Positions 44,932 to 55,123 of a DNA stretch of 64,000 bases are shown here, one piece after another. Made by a program: the position numbers and the translations under genes. The stretch comes from Paraburkholderia solisilvae (GTDB lineage: Bacteria; Pseudomonadota; Gammaproteobacteria; Burkholderiales; Burkholderiaceae). Location: positions 1-64,000 of the forward strand of contig NZ_CADIKF010000018.1 of the NCBI RefSeq assembly GCF_902859875.1, in the 5' to 3' direction. Position 1 is the first letter of the stretch, and each line of letters starts with the position of its first letter. The notes below the pieces were generated by a model that saw only the letters and a program-made list of their open reading frames with translations, was not told where the DNA came from and did no database searches.

Positions 44932-47745
44932 TCAGTGCGCCTCTTCCCAGTTCGCGCCCGCGCCGACTTCCGCAACCAGCGGCACCTTCAGCGATGCCAC
45001 GCCGCACATCAGTTCCGGCAACCGCTCGCGGACTCCGGACAGTTCTTCGTCGGGCACTTCGAGTATCAGTTCGTCATGTACCTGCATGATCATGCGCGTG
45101 CCGATGCCGGATTCGTCGATCCACTTCTGCACAGCGATCATCGACAGCTTGATCAGATCGGCCGCGGTGCCCTGCATCGGCGCATTGATCGCCGCGCGTT
45201 CAGCCGCTTGCCGGCGCGGCCCATTGCCGCCGTTGATTTCGGGCAGCCACAGCCGGCGCCCGAACACCGTTTCGACATAGCCCTTCTGCTTCGCGCTTGC
45301 GCGCGTATCGTCCATATAGCGCGCGACACCCGGATAGCGCGCGAAATAGCGGTCGATATAGAGCTTCGCCGCATCGCGCGTGATACCGAGGTTCGACGCC
45401 AGGCCGAACGAACTCATGCCGTAAATCAGCCCGAAGTTGATCACCTTCGCGATGCGCCGCTGGTCCGAGCTGACCTCGATCGGCGTCACGCCGAACACTT
45501 CAGCCGCGGTCGCGCGGTGGATGTCTTCCCCCTGCGCGAACGAACGCCGCAACGCCTCGTCATCGGAAATGTGCGCCATGATGCGCAGTTCGATCTGCGA
45601 ATAATCCGCGGACACGAGCTTGTGTCCAGGCGGTGCGATAAACGCTTCGCGGATGCGCCGGCCTTCGCCGGTGCGCACCGGAATGTTCTGCAGGTTCGGA
45701 TCGTTCGACGCGAGCCGGCCGGTCACCGCGACCGCCTGCGCGTAGTTCGTATGCACGCGCCCGGTGCGCGCATTGACCATGCGCGGCAGCTTGTCCGTGT
45801 ACGTCGACTTCAGTTTCGACAAGCCGCGATGTTCGAGCAGCAGCTTCGGCAGCGGATAATCTTCGGCGAGCTTCTGCAGCACTTCTTCGTCGGTGGACGG
45901 CGCGCCGCTCGGCGTCTTCTTGATCACCGGCAATTGCAGCTTCTCGAAGAAAATCTGTCCGATCTGCTTCGGCGAGCCCAGATTGAACTCGCCGCCCGCC
46001 AGTTCGTACGCCCCTTTTTCGAGCTCGACGAGACGCACCGCGATCTCGTTGCTCTGTTGCTGCAGCTTCGCCGCATCGATCAGCACGCCATTGCGCTCCA
46101 TCTTGCGCAACACGCGCGCGGTCGGAAGCTCGATGTCGCGATAGACGAACTCGAGTCCGGCTTCCGCCTTCACTTGCGGGTAGAGCGCGTGATGCAACTG
46201 CAACGTGATGTCGGCATCTTCGGCCGCATAGGCTGCCGCCTGCTCGAGCGCGACTTCGTCGAAACCGATCTGTTGCGCGCCCTTGCCCGCGACGTCTTCG
46301 TATTTGATTGTCTTCAGGCCGAGATGACGCAACGCGAGGCTGTCCATGTCGTGCGAACGATGCGACTCGAGCACGTACGACTGCAGCAGCGTGTCATGCT
46401 CGACACCGTCCATTGCGATGCCGTAATTCGCCAGCACCTGTTCATCGTATTTCAGATGCTGGCCGACCTTTTTCCGGGCCGCACTCTCGAGCCAGGGTTT
46501 GAGCTTCGCCAGCACTTCGTCGCGCGGCAGTTGCAGCGGCGCGTCCGGGCCGCGATGCGCGACCGGGATGTACGCCGCGCGACCCGGCTCGACCGAGATC
46601 GACAGCCCGACCAGTTCCGCGGTCATCGGATCCAGCGATGTCGTTTCGGTATCGAACGCGGTCAATTCGGCGGCGTCGATTTTCGCGAGCCACGGGTCGA
46701 ACTGTTCCCACGTCTGCACCGTGTCGTAATGGCGTTCGCCCGCGAAGACCGGCGCGGGCGTCTCGCCGGCGCCCGGACCTTCGATCGCTTCCTGCGTCTC
46801 GACTTCGCGCAGCCAGGTCTTGAAACCATGCCGCGTGAAGACGTCACGCAGTTCGTCGCGCGCTTCTTCGCGCGACGCGAGCGACGCTTCGATCGACTCG
46901 ATATGTGCGGTCAGATCGCACCCGACATCGACGGTGACGAGCTTCCTCGCCAGCGGCAGAAAGTCGAGCGCACGGCGCAGATTGTCTCCTACCGCACCTT
47001 TGATTTCGTCCGCATGTGCGACGATGCCATCAAGCGTTTCGAACTGCGTGAGCCATTTGACCGCCGTCTTCGGTCCGCACTTCTCGACGCCGGGCACGTT
47101 GTCGACGGTATCGCCGATCAACGACAGGTAATCGACGATCCGCTCGGGCGGCACGCCGAACTTGGCGAGCACGCCGTCGCGATCGAGCGTCTCGTTCGTC
47201 ATCGTATTGATGAGGGTGACATGGTCCGACACGAGCTGCGCGAGGTCTTTGTCGCCGGTGGAGACGATCACGTTCATGCCGTGCCGTTCGGCCTCGCGCG
47301 CGAGCGTGCCGATCACATCGTCGGCTTCGACGCGGTCGATCATCAGCAAGGGCCAGCCGAGCGCGCGCACGGCGACGTGAATCGGTTCGATCTGCCGGCT
47401 GAGGTCCTCCGGCATCGATGGGCGGTTCGCCTTGTATTGCGGATACCAGTCGTCGCGAAACGTCTTACCCTTCGCGTCGAACACGCACGCGCTATACTCT
47501 GCGGTGACTTCCTTGCGCATACGGCGCAGCATGTTGATGATGCCGTACAGCGCGCCCGTCGGCGCACCGTCCGGGCCGCGCAAATCAGGCATCGCATGAT
47601 AGGCCCGATACAGATAACTCGAACCGTCGACCAATAGCAGGGTCTTACCTTCCAGTGCTGTTCCCGGCCCAGACTTTGCATCGGCAACCGGTTTGGCTTG
47701 CGGGTCGGTTTCCAGCCCAGCTTCCAGATCTCGTTCTTCAGGCAT
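44932..47745 (-). CDS. polA: DNA polymerase I
   Basis: Repair and Okazaki-fragment polymerase, 937 aa. N-terminal 5' nuclease (LLLVDGSSYLYRAYHAMPDL, DDVIGTLAREAERHGMNVIV), central 3'-5' exonuclease (AFDTETTSLDPMTAELVGL), C-terminal family A polymerase (SADYSQIELRIMAHISDDEA; RRIAKVINFGLIYGMSSFGL; MIMQVHDELILEVPDEEL). The exonuclease Asp and Glu are present, so proofreading should be active. The ATG at 47745 is used; the frame also has a TTG at 47754. Its start codon is one base from the start of the divergent LOG gene. Confidence 0.97.
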   Translation of the reverse strand: MPEERDLEAGLETDPQAKPVADAKSGPGTALEGKTLLLVDGSSYLYRAYHAMPDLRGPDGAPTGALYGIINMLRRMRKEVTAEYSACVFDAKGKTFRDDWYPQYKANRPSMPEDLSRQIEPIHVAVRALGWPLLMIDRVEADDVIGTLAREAERHGMNVIVSTGDKDLAQLVSDHVTLINTMTNETLDRDGVLAKFGVPPERIVDYLSLIGDTVDNVPGVEKCGPKTAVKWLTQFETLDGIVAHADEIKGAVGDNLRRALDFLPLARKLVTVDVGCDLTAHIESIEASLASREEARDELRDVFTRHGFKTWLREVETQEAIEGPGAGETPAPVFAGERHYDTVQTWEQFDPWLAKIDAAELTAFDTETTSLDPMTAELVGLSISVEPGRAAYIPVAHRGPDAPLQLPRDEVLAKLKPWLESAARKKVGQHLKYDEQVLANYGIAMDGVEHDTLLQSYVLESHRSHDMDSLALRHLGLKTIKYEDVAGKGAQQIGFDEVALEQAAAYAAEDADITLQLHHALYPQVKAEAGLEFVYRDIELPTARVLRKMERNGVLIDAAKLQQQSNEIAVRLVELEKGAYELAGGEFNLGSPKQIGQIFFEKLQLPVIKKTPSGAPSTDEEVLQKLAEDYPLPKLLLEHRGLSKLKSTYTDKLPRMVNARTGRVHTNYAQAVAVTGRLASNDPNLQNIPVRTGEGRRIREAFIAPPGHKLVSADYSQIELRIMAHISDDEALRRSFAQGEDIHRATAAEVFGVTPIEVSSDQRRIAKVINFGLIYGMSSFGLASNLGITRDAAKLYIDRYFARYPGVARYMDDTRASAKQKGYVETVFGRRLWLPEINGGNGPRRQAAERAAINAPMQGTAADLIKLSMIAVQKWIDESGIGTRMIMQVHDELILEVPDEELSGVRERLPELMCGVASLKVPLVAEVGAGANWEEAH

Positions 47746-47746
47746 T

Positions 47747-48490
47747 ATGACCAAGAGAAAAGTGATTCCGAGTCTGCGTTCACTCGCAGATCAAGAGCGC
47801 GCAACGGCCAAGAAGGCACGCGCATCGTGGCAGATGTTCACGATTATGGCAGAGTTTATCGAGGCGACCGAGTACCTGTCGGAGATCCGGCCGGCCGTCA
47901 GCATCTACGGTTCGGCGCGCCTGAAACCGAACTCGCCGTACTACAAACTCGCTACGCAAATCGCACGCAAACTATCCGACGCGGGCTTCGCGGTCATTTC
48001 CGGCGGCGGCCCCGGCATTATGGAAGCGGCCAATAAAGGCGCGCATGCGGGCAAGGCGCCGTCGGTGGGTCTCAACATCGAATTGCCGCATGAGCAATCG
48101 GGTAACCAGTGGCAGGACATCTCGCTGCGCTTCCGCCATTTCTTCACGCGCAAGGTGACGTTCGTGAAAAATTCGGACGCGGTGATCGTGATGCCGGGCG
48201 GCTTCGGCACGCTCGACGAACTCGCCGAAGTGCTCACGCTGATCCAGACGAAGAAGTCGCGCCACGTGCCGATCATCATGGTCGGCAGCGAGTTCTGGAA
48301 GGGGCTGCTCGGCTGGTTCCAGGACGCGCTGGTGCCGATGGGCCTGATCAATCCCGAAGACATGAACCTGATGCAGGTGATCGACGACCCCGACCAGGTG
48401 CTCGAAGCCGTGCTGGCGTTCTATGAAGAACGCGAGGAAACGGAAACGCATCCGGTGAAGTCCGACGAAGACCGGATGTTCTATCTGTGA
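47747..48490 (+). CDS. LOG family protein (TIGR00730)
   Basis: Lysine-decarboxylase-like Rossmann-fold protein of 247 aa. The family motif PGGFGTLDELAEVLTLIQTK is complete, and AVISGGGPGIMEAANKGAHA supplies the nucleotide-binding glycine loop. LOG proteins release cytokinin-type bases from nucleotide monophosphates; bacterial members may be nucleotide 5'-monophosphate phosphoribohydrolases. The family member here is of the longer type with N-terminal MTKRKVIPSLRSLADQERAT. Its ATG is separated by a single base from the polA start on the other strand, so each gene's promoter must lie inside the other. Confidence 0.88.
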   Translation: MTKRKVIPSLRSLADQERATAKKARASWQMFTIMAEFIEATEYLSEIRPAVSIYGSARLKPNSPYYKLATQIARKLSDAGFAVISGGGPGIMEAANKGAHAGKAPSVGLNIELPHEQSGNQWQDISLRFRHFFTRKVTFVKNSDAVIVMPGGFGTLDELAEVLTLIQTKKSRHVPIIMVGSEFWKGLLGWFQDALVPMGLINPEDMNLMQVIDDPDQVLEAVLAFYEEREETETHPVKSDEDRMFYL

Positions 48491-48509
48491 GGTGAAGGCG
48501 CGGTGTGCG

Positions 48510-49400
48510 CTACTGCGCATCGGTGCGCGTCGACTGCGCTTCGAGCCATCGGCAAAACTGCGTGACGAGCGGCGCATCCGCCACCTCGCGCCGCGCCACC
48601 CACCAGTAGCCGCGCATATGAATGCGCGGCCCTTCCAGCGGCATCACGAGACGCCCGGACGCGAGTTCGTCGCCGAGCAGCGGCAGCGGGCCGAGCGCCA
48701 CGCCGAGGCCATCGACGGCCGCCTGCAACGCCAGATAGAAGTGATCGAACGACTGCTTCTTGCGGCACTTCGCCTTCGCGCCCGCGGCCGTCAGCCATTG
48801 GCGCCACGCGTCCGGACGCGTATCCGAATGCAGCAGCACGTGACGCGCAAGGTCGTCGGCTACGCGAATCGGTGAACGCTGCAACAACGCCGGACTGCAG
48901 ACCGGCAACTCGCTCTCGTCGAGAAAATGGCCGCTCACGCAGTTCGGCCAATGCGCGGGACCGCGCCGTACCGCAACGTCAAAACCATCGATCGATTCGA
49001 CCGGCGCATTCGAGGTGGCGAGACGCAACTCGACGTTGGGCGCGATGCGCTGGAACTGGCTCAAGCGCGGCAGCAGCCATTTCATCGCGAAGGTCGGCAA
49101 CGCATTGACGCGCAGCACATGCACGACGCCCGTATCGCGCAACTGCTCGGTGGCCGTTGCAATGTTGTCGAACGCGGCCTGTACCTGCGCAAGATAGCGG
49201 CGGCCGCTGTCGGTGAGCCGCACGCGCTTGCCGATGCGGTCGAACACCTGCACGCCGACCCATGCCTCGAACGCCGCCACCTGACGGCTGATTGCACCGT
49301 GCGTCACATGCAACTCGTCGGCGGCGGCGCTGAAACTGTTGTGGCGCGCAGCGGCTTCGAACGCGCGCAACGCGGGGAACGGTGGTAGCTTGCGGCTCAT
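48510..49400 (-). CDS. LysR family transcriptional regulator (GcvA-like)
   Basis: LysR regulator of 296 aa. Helix-turn-helix at residues about 20-50 (FSAAADELHVTHGAISRQVA), then the linker helix and a substrate-binding domain. ALRAFEAAARHNSFSAAADE and DVAVRRGPAHWPN are typical of the GcvA group. It is divergent from the chromate transporter pair with about 110-270 bases between starts, so those genes are its likely target. Confidence 0.92.
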   Translation of the reverse strand: MSRKLPPFPALRAFEAAARHNSFSAAADELHVTHGAISRQVAAFEAWVGVQVFDRIGKRVRLTDSGRRYLAQVQAAFDNIATATEQLRDTGVVHVLRVNALPTFAMKWLLPRLSQFQRIAPNVELRLATSNAPVESIDGFDVAVRRGPAHWPNCVSGHFLDESELPVCSPALLQRSPIRVADDLARHVLLHSDTRPDAWRQWLTAAGAKAKCRKKQSFDHFYLALQAAVDGLGVALGPLPLLGDELASGRLVMPLEGPRIHMRGYWWVARREVADAPLVTQFCRWLEAQSTRTDAQ

Positions 49401-49666
49401 GACGGCAATTATGCTTGTGAGCCTGAGTCACAAGCAAGTGCCTTAAAAATCGCTTTGCGCCGTTCGCGAACAGCGCTACTCTCCGTAGCCTGTACTGGAC
49501 GCGACCGCACCATGAATCAACACTCCTCCTCTTCCGCACCGGCGCCCGGGTCACGGGAAGCGTCGACGCCGCCGGCCCCGCCGGCGCAGGCCCAGCGCCG
49601 TCCAGCGTCGCGACTACCGCGGGCCCCGTACCCACTGCCGCCGACATCTTCAAAGGATTCCTCGGG

Positions 49667-50185
49667 TTGGGCCTCACGTCGTTCGGCGGCGCGCTGCCGC
49701 TCGCGCGGCGCACGATCGTCGAACGGCATCGATGGCTCAGCGGCGCGGAATTCACCGATCTGCTCGGCCTGTGCCAGTTTCTGCCGGGCGGCAACGTGAT
49801 CAACCTGGCGGTGGCGATCGGCATGCGTTTTCAGGGATGGCGCGGCGCACTGGCGGGTCTGCTCGGACTGATCGCCGGGCCGTCGCTTATCGTGATCGGA
49901 CTCGGCGTGCTTTACGAGCACACGCAGAACGACCCGCACGTGCAGCATCTGTTCGCGGGCCTCGCGGCCGCCGCTTCGGGCCTGCTGATCGCAATGGCCG
50001 CGAAAATCCTGATGCCGCTGCGGCGCAATCCCGCGGCGGCGGGCATTGCGGCGCTCGGCTTTGTCGCGATCGCGGTGCTGCGCTTTCCTCTGCTGCCCAC
50101 CATGCTGGTGCTGACGCCGGTCAGCATCGCGCTCGCGGCGCATACGGCCGCGCGGTCCGCCGATGCACGCGGAGCCGAACGATGA
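49667..50185 (+). CDS. chrA: Chromate transporter subunit (N-terminal domain, short chain); start uncertain
   Basis: Half-size CHR-family membrane protein that with its partner expels chromate. LGLTSFGGALPLARRTIVER and LGLCQFLPGGNVINLAVAIG match the family's PF02417 start. The only start codon in frame is a TTG at 49667, but conserved residues ADIFKGFLG lie just before it in the same frame, so the true start must be upstream. An ATG at 49512 (MNQHSSSSAPAP) is in another frame; a frameshift between them would restore a normal N-terminus. The stop overlaps the second half by 4 bases (ATGA). Confidence 0.75.
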   Translation: MGLTSFGGALPLARRTIVERHRWLSGAEFTDLLGLCQFLPGGNVINLAVAIGMRFQGWRGALAGLLGLIAGPSLIVIGLGVLYEHTQNDPHVQHLFAGLAAAASGLLIAMAAKILMPLRRNPAAAGIAALGFVAIAVLRFPLLPTMLVLTPVSIALAAHTAARSADARGAER

Positions 50186-50718
50186 TCGTCACGCTCGTCG
50201 CGCTCGTGCTGATCTTCAGCCAGCTCTCGCTGCTCGCCTTCGGCGGCGGCAATACGATTCTGCCGGAGATGCAACGGCAGGTCGTCGACGTGCATCACTG
50301 GATGCCGGCCAGCGAGTTCAGCGCGCTGTTCGCGCTCGCGCAGGCCGCGCCGGGGCCGAACATGATGGTCGTCACGCTGATCGGCTGGCATGTGGCCGGC
50401 TGGGCGGGGGTGATCGTGACGTCGCTCGCGAAGTTCGGGCCGTCGTCGCTGGTGACGGCGCTGGCGCTGCATGCGTGGGAGCGCTTCAAGGACCGGCCGT
50501 GGCGCAGCATCGCGCAGAAGGGGCTCGTGCCGGTTACCGCGGGGCTCGTTGCAGCCAGCGCGTGGCTGATTGCGCGCGCATCGGATACGTCGTGGCTCGC
50601 GTGGAATATCACCGGGGTATGCGCGGCGCTTGCGTTCACGACGCGGATTCATCCGCTGTGGCTGCTGGCGGCGGGCAGTGTGATCGGGTTGGTGGGGCTG
50701 GGGTTTTTGCCTGCTTAA
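50182..50718 (+). CDS. chrA: Chromate transporter subunit (C-terminal domain, short chain)
   Basis: Second half of a split chromate transporter, 178 aa with about six hydrophobic segments. LSLLAFGGGNTILPEMQRQV and ALAQAAPGPNMMVVTLIGWH are the second-repeat versions of the CHR motif. ATG at 50182 overlaps the first half's stop, so both halves are made together. Short-chain CHR proteins work as pairs of oppositely oriented halves. LysR regulator divergent upstream. Confidence 0.9.
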   Translation: MIVTLVALVLIFSQLSLLAFGGGNTILPEMQRQVVDVHHWMPASEFSALFALAQAAPGPNMMVVTLIGWHVAGWAGVIVTSLAKFGPSSLVTALALHAWERFKDRPWRSIAQKGLVPVTAGLVAASAWLIARASDTSWLAWNITGVCAALAFTTRIHPLWLLAAGSVIGLVGLGFLPA

Positions 50719-50809
50719 GCGGGATGTACTGAGCGGGACGTCCCGAACTGCGCGCACCGCGCTGCGGCGGTCACAATGAACCGTCGCAGCGCCGCATCCG
50801 TGACTGCCG

Positions 50810-52336
50810 CTATTGAAACGCCACTTCCGCAAAACTACGCAACTTCCGGCTATGCAGCCGATGCAACCCATCGGCCCGCAACAACTCCATCGCCGCAACG
50901 CCGATCTGCAGATGCTGGTCGACCTGCGCGCGATAGAACTGATCAGCCATCCCAGGCAACTTCAGTTCGCCGTGCAGCGGCTTGTCGGACACGCACAGCA
51001 GTGTGCCGTACGGCACGCGAAAGCGGAAACCGTTCGCCGCGATCGTCGCGCTCTCCATGTCCAGCGCGATCGCGCGGCTTTGCGACAGCCGTTGCACCGG
51101 CTCGCGATGATCGCGCAACTCCCAGTTGCGGTTATCCACGCTCGCGACCGTCCCCGTGCGCATCACGCGCTTGAGCTCCGCGCCGTCGAGCCTGGTCACC
51201 TGCGCGACCGCGCGCTCGAGCGCGACCTGCACTTCGGCGAGCGCCGGAATCGGCACCCAGAGCGGTAGATCGTCGTCGAGCACGTGATCTTCACGCACAT
51301 ACCCGTGCGCCAGCACATAGTCGCCAAGCCGTTGCGTATTGCGCAAGCCGGCGCAGTGGCCCAGCATGATCCACGCATGCGGGCGCAGCACCGCGATATG
51401 GTCGGTGATCGTCTTCGCATTCGATGGGCCGACGCCGATATTCACCATCGTGATCCCGCCGCCGTCGGCGCGCTTCAGGTGATACGCGGGCATCTGCGGC
51501 AGCCGCGGCGGCGGCGTGCCCTCGCTCTGCTGCTCGCCGAGATTCTCGTTGTACGTGATCACGTCGCCCGGCTCGACGAACGATGTGTACTCGCTGCGAT
51601 ACGCGCGCAGTTCCGCATCGTCGGTATGCGCCATCATCGTGCGGCCGAGCTTCACGAACTCGTCGATATAGAACTGGTAGTTCGTGTACAGCACGTAGTT
51701 CTGGAAGTGCGTCGGCGCGGTCGCCGTATAGTGCTTCAGCCGATGCAGCGAGAAATCGACGCGCGCCGCGGTAAAGAGCGCAAGCGGATGCGGTTCGCCC
51801 GGCATCGGCTCATACGTGCCGTTGACGATGCGATCGTCGAGCAGCGCGAGGTCCGGCGTATCGAACACGTCGCGCATCATGAAAAGACGGTCGCGGTCCA
51901 GATCGCCCTCGAGGTGGATGCCCTCGGCAAACGCGAAGTGGATGGGAATGGCCTGATCCGATACGCCGACTTCGATTGCCACATGATGGTTCTTCGCCAG
52001 CAACCGCAATTGTTCGCGATAGTAATTCCCGAACAGATCCGGACGTGTCACGGTGGTTTCGAATACGCCCGGGCCCGCGACGAAACCGTACGAGCGGCGC
52101 GAGTCGATCTGCGTGTTGACTTCGGTGCGCACGCGTACGAACGGATAGCACGCGCGCACGCGGCGCTCGAATTTTTCGTTGCGCCGATAGCGCGCAAACG
52201 CATCGCGCAGGAACGACGTATTCGCTTCGTAGATAGCGGAAAGATGCGTGACAGCCGCGGTGGCATCGTCGAACGCCTCGGTCCTGTATGCGCTGGCCGG
52301 CGTCTCCACCAGGCGCTGGTTGGTCTCATAGTTCAT
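50810..52336 (-). CDS. amn: AMP nucleosidase
   Basis: Cleaves AMP to adenine and ribose 5-phosphate, 508 aa. The N-terminal half is the Amn-specific domain (RVRTEVNTQIDSRRSYGFVA). The C-terminal half is a nucleoside-phosphorylase fold with ITMVNIGVGPSNAKTITDHI, WIMLGHCAGLRNTQRLGDYV, and AIALDMESATIAANGFRFRV carrying the purine and ribose contacts. Start MNYETNQRLVETPASAYRTE at 52336; the longer frame has no support. Role: control of AMP level and adenine salvage. Confidence 0.95.
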   Translation of the reverse strand: MNYETNQRLVETPASAYRTEAFDDATAAVTHLSAIYEANTSFLRDAFARYRRNEKFERRVRACYPFVRVRTEVNTQIDSRRSYGFVAGPGVFETTVTRPDLFGNYYREQLRLLAKNHHVAIEVGVSDQAIPIHFAFAEGIHLEGDLDRDRLFMMRDVFDTPDLALLDDRIVNGTYEPMPGEPHPLALFTAARVDFSLHRLKHYTATAPTHFQNYVLYTNYQFYIDEFVKLGRTMMAHTDDAELRAYRSEYTSFVEPGDVITYNENLGEQQSEGTPPPRLPQMPAYHLKRADGGGITMVNIGVGPSNAKTITDHIAVLRPHAWIMLGHCAGLRNTQRLGDYVLAHGYVREDHVLDDDLPLWVPIPALAEVQVALERAVAQVTRLDGAELKRVMRTGTVASVDNRNWELRDHREPVQRLSQSRAIALDMESATIAANGFRFRVPYGTLLCVSDKPLHGELKLPGMADQFYRAQVDQHLQIGVAAMELLRADGLHRLHSRKLRSFAEVAFQ

Positions 52337-52524
52337 ATGCGCGTGCCTCGGTTGATGGGATGACATTACCACGGAACCCGCTCCTTCTGACCACCCGCCG
52401 CGCCGCGTGTGCGCGCCCGGCCACGCGCGGGGCACGATCCGCGAAAGCGGCGCAAAATAAGGCGTTGACGGCCGTCGGCCGAACCGGATTTGTTAGAATC
52501 GCGTCACCCTTTCGGAGAATCCTC

Positions 52525-52938
52525 ATGAAGCCGCTCCTTCCCGCCGCCGTCGCGCTGGCCTTTGCCGTGTCAGGCGCCGCGCTCGCCGCGCAGCCCGCGG
52601 CCGACCAGCAGGCGCCCGCGCTGCAGCCAGCCCCGACGGCCACGATGTCCGCCAACGAGCGGGCCGGCCTGCCGGACCTGGACGCGATCAACCGTCCGGC
52701 GGCGGAAGTCAGCTCGAAGGTCGAGATCAACGTGCCGCGCACGCCGAGCTTCTATGAACGCAGCCCCAACGGCACCGAGATCACCGAATATCGCGACCGC
52801 GGCAAGCCTGTCGAGATCGATGTGCGTTCGAACTTCGGCACGCGCTATCAGATGAGCGTGCCGACCGACACGTCGCCGCAAGTGCACGACAGCGCGCGCC
52901 CGACCACGCGCTTGCCGTCCGTGCACCTGAACTACTGA
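52525..52938 (+). CDS. DUF2782 family exported protein
   Basis: Periplasmic protein of 137 aa. Residues 1-21 are a Sec signal peptide (MKPLLPAAVALAFAVSGAAL). The C-terminal half carries the DUF2782 core, here TEITEYRDRGKPVEIDVRSN and FGTRYQMSVPTD; family members elsewhere lie next to thrB and polA, as here. The Pro/Ala-rich middle is longer than usual. Function unknown. CGGAGAATCCTC precedes the ATG. Confidence 0.8.
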   Translation: MKPLLPAAVALAFAVSGAALAAQPAADQQAPALQPAPTATMSANERAGLPDLDAINRPAAEVSSKVEINVPRTPSFYERSPNGTEITEYRDRGKPVEIDVRSNFGTRYQMSVPTDTSPQVHDSARPTTRLPSVHLNY

Positions 52939-53162
52939 ACGAACGATGCATGTAAAGCTGCGCCCAGCGCCGGTTCACCCGCACTGTTGAACCGTGCCGG
53001 ATGAGCCGCGCTGATGAACCGCGCTGTTGAACCGGCCGGCCGGGCGCACGGCCACGCATGATCCGCGTCCCCACGCGCGCGCACGTATCCAGTTTGTAAT
53101 CCCCGATTCGCCCACTGGCGGCCCGACGGCGCCAGCCGACCAACCCGACCGATGTTTTCCGC

Positions 53163-54158
53163 ATGGCCGTCTTCACCGCTGTCACCGAAGCCCAACTCGC
53201 ACAATGGCTGCGTCACTACGATCTCGGCGAGGTCGTCGAATTTCGCGGCATCACGTCCGGCATTGAAAACAGTAATTTCTTTCTCACCACGACCCGTGGT
53301 GAATACGTCCTTACGATCTTCGAAAAGCTGACCGACCGTCAGTTGCCGTTCTATCTGGATCTGATGCGGCACCTCGCCGCGCATCGCGTGCCGGTGCCGG
53401 ACCCGGTGCCGCGCGACGACGGCGCGCTGTTCGGCCTGTTGCACGGCAAGCCGGCGGCAATCGTCACGAAGCTCGAAGGCGCGCCGCAACTTGTGCCCGG
53501 CGTCGAGCATTGCGTCGAGGTCGGGCAGATGCTCGCGCGCATGCACCTTGCGGGCCGCGACTTCGCGCAGCATCAGCCGAATCTGCGCAGCCTGCCGTGG
53601 TGGCAGGAAACGGTGCCGGCGCTGCTGCCGTACGTCGACGACGCGCAGCGCGCGCTGCTGACCGATGAGCTCGCGCATCAACACGCGTTCTTCTCATCCG
53701 CCGACTATGCGGCGATGCCCGGCGGCCCGTGCCACTGCGACCTGTTCCGCGACAACGCGCTGTTCGCGCATGCGGCGCCGGACACCGGTCATGAGGTACG
53801 CCTCGGCGGCTTCTTCGATTTCTATTTCGCCGGCTGCGACAAATGGCTCTTCGACGTCGCGGTCACCGTCAACGACTGGTGCGTCGACCTGCCGACCGGC
53901 CGCCTCGACGACGCGCGCGCCGACGCGTTGCTGCGCGCGTACCAGACCGTCCGCCCGTTCACCCCCGAGGAGAATCGCCACTGGAGCGATATGCTGCGTG
54001 CGGGCGCGTACCGCTTCTGGGTGTCGCGCCTGTATGATTTCCATATGCCGCGCGCGGCCGAGCTGCTGACACCGCACGACCCTGGTCATTTCGAGCGCAT
54101 TCTTCGCGAACGCCTGCAAGGCGTCGCACTCCCTGGCATTCATACCTCATGCAACTGA
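53163..54158 (+). CDS. thrB: Homoserine kinase (ThrB type II, choline-kinase fold)
   Basis: Phosphorylates L-homoserine for threonine synthesis. 331 aa of the APH/choline kinase fold used in beta- and gamma-proteobacteria instead of the GHMP-type Thr[21 protein letters not shown] is the usual start. The catalytic loop [15 protein letters not shown] carries Asp and Asn, and [20 protein letters not shown] is the metal-binding DF region. It follows the DUF2782 gene and overlaps the next gene by 10 bases. Confidence 0.95.
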   Translation: MAVFTAVTEAQLAQWLRHYDLGEVVEFRGITSGIENSNFFLTTTRGEYVLTIFEKLTDRQLPFYLDLMRHLAAHRVPVPDPVPRDDGALFGLLHGKPAAIVTKLEGAPQLVPGVEHCVEVGQMLARMHLAGRDFAQHQPNLRSLPWWQETVPALLPYVDDAQRALLTDELAHQHAFFSSADYAAMPGGPCHCDLFRDNALFAHAAPDTGHEVRLGGFFDFYFAGCDKWLFDVAVTVNDWCVDLPTGRLDDARADALLRAYQTVRPFTPEENRHWSDMLRAGAYRFWVSRLYDFHMPRAAELLTPHDPGHFERILRERLQGVALPGIHTSCN

Positions 54159-54952
54159 TCGAAGTTCCCGCGAAGTCCGGCTATGTATGGTTCCGGCAGG
54201 GCATCTGGCTGTTCCGCAAGAACCCGCTCGCCTTCCTGACGCTGTTCTTCGCGTACCTGCTCGGGATGACGCTGATCTCGCTGATCCCGGTGATCGGCGG
54301 TGTGCTGCCGCTCGTGCTGATTCCCGGCGTCGCGGTCGGCTTTATGGCCGCCTGCCGCGACACGATTGCCGGCAAGCCGGTATTTCCGACCATCCTCGTC
54401 GATGGCTTTCGCTCGTATGGCTCGGCGGTCTCGCGGCGTCTGCTGCTGTTGGGCGCCCTGTATATCGTGGCGATGGCGCTCGTGCTGGCGGGCTCCGCAC
54501 TCGCCGACGGCGGCGTGCTGCTGCGCCTGATGCTGAGCGGCGAAGGCATGCAGCAGGACACGCTCGCGAACAGCAACCTGCCGCTCGCCGTTCTCACGGC
54601 GCTCGCGTTCTACGTGCCGGTCTCGATGCTGTTCTGGTTCTCGCCGGTGCTATCTGCGTGGCACGATGTGCCGCCGGTCAAGGCGATGTTCTTCAGCATC
54701 GTCAGTTGCTGGCGCAACCGTGGCGCGTTCGTCGTGTACGGCGCGCTCTGGTTCGCGGTCGAGATCACCGTGTCGCTCGGCCTGTCGGCGCTGTTGCAGG
54801 CAATCGGCGCCGGCGACCTCGCGCTGATCGTGCTGATGCCCGCATCGATCATCGTGATGACGATGCTCTACTGCTCGTTCTACGCGACTTATCGCGGCTG
54901 CTTCGGCATCCAGGCACCCGAGCAACCCGCCGCGCCGCCGCCCGTGGTCTGA
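54149..54952 (+). CDS. BPSS1780-type integral membrane protein
   Basis: Membrane protein of 267 aa with five or six hydrophobic segments ([38 protein letters not shown]; later [19 protein letters not shown] and [20 protein letters not shown]). The N-terminal [20 protein letters not shown] is typical of the family found across Burkholderiales. Function unknown. Overlaps thrB by 10 bases, suggesting co-translation. Confidence 0.85.
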   Translation: MQLIEVPAKSGYVWFRQGIWLFRKNPLAFLTLFFAYLLGMTLISLIPVIGGVLPLVLIPGVAVGFMAACRDTIAGKPVFPTILVDGFRSYGSAVSRRLLLLGALYIVAMALVLAGSALADGGVLLRLMLSGEGMQQDTLANSNLPLAVLTALAFYVPVSMLFWFSPVLSAWHDVPPVKAMFFSIVSCWRNRGAFVVYGALWFAVEITVSLGLSALLQAIGAGDLALIVLMPASIIVMTMLYCSFYATYRGCFGIQAPEQPAAPPPVV

Positions 54953-55123
54953 TCCGCGCGCCGGTCTACTCATCGCATCCCCTTCCAATCCGCCGACGTT
55001 TGCCGCCGCCCGCGTCCACGGCCGGCGCCGCGGTTCGGCTCGCCGGCGTCAGGCAATTGCGGCACAATGATTTGCACGCAATCGGTTCGCGCGCTCCTGC
55101 AGGTTCCACATCGAGACGCAATC

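Noticed and set aside
44815..47637. 940-codon open frame on the plus strand opposite polA
   Set aside because: Arg/His/Asp-rich translation with no family features; an antisense shadow of the polA frame, common in GC-rich genomes.
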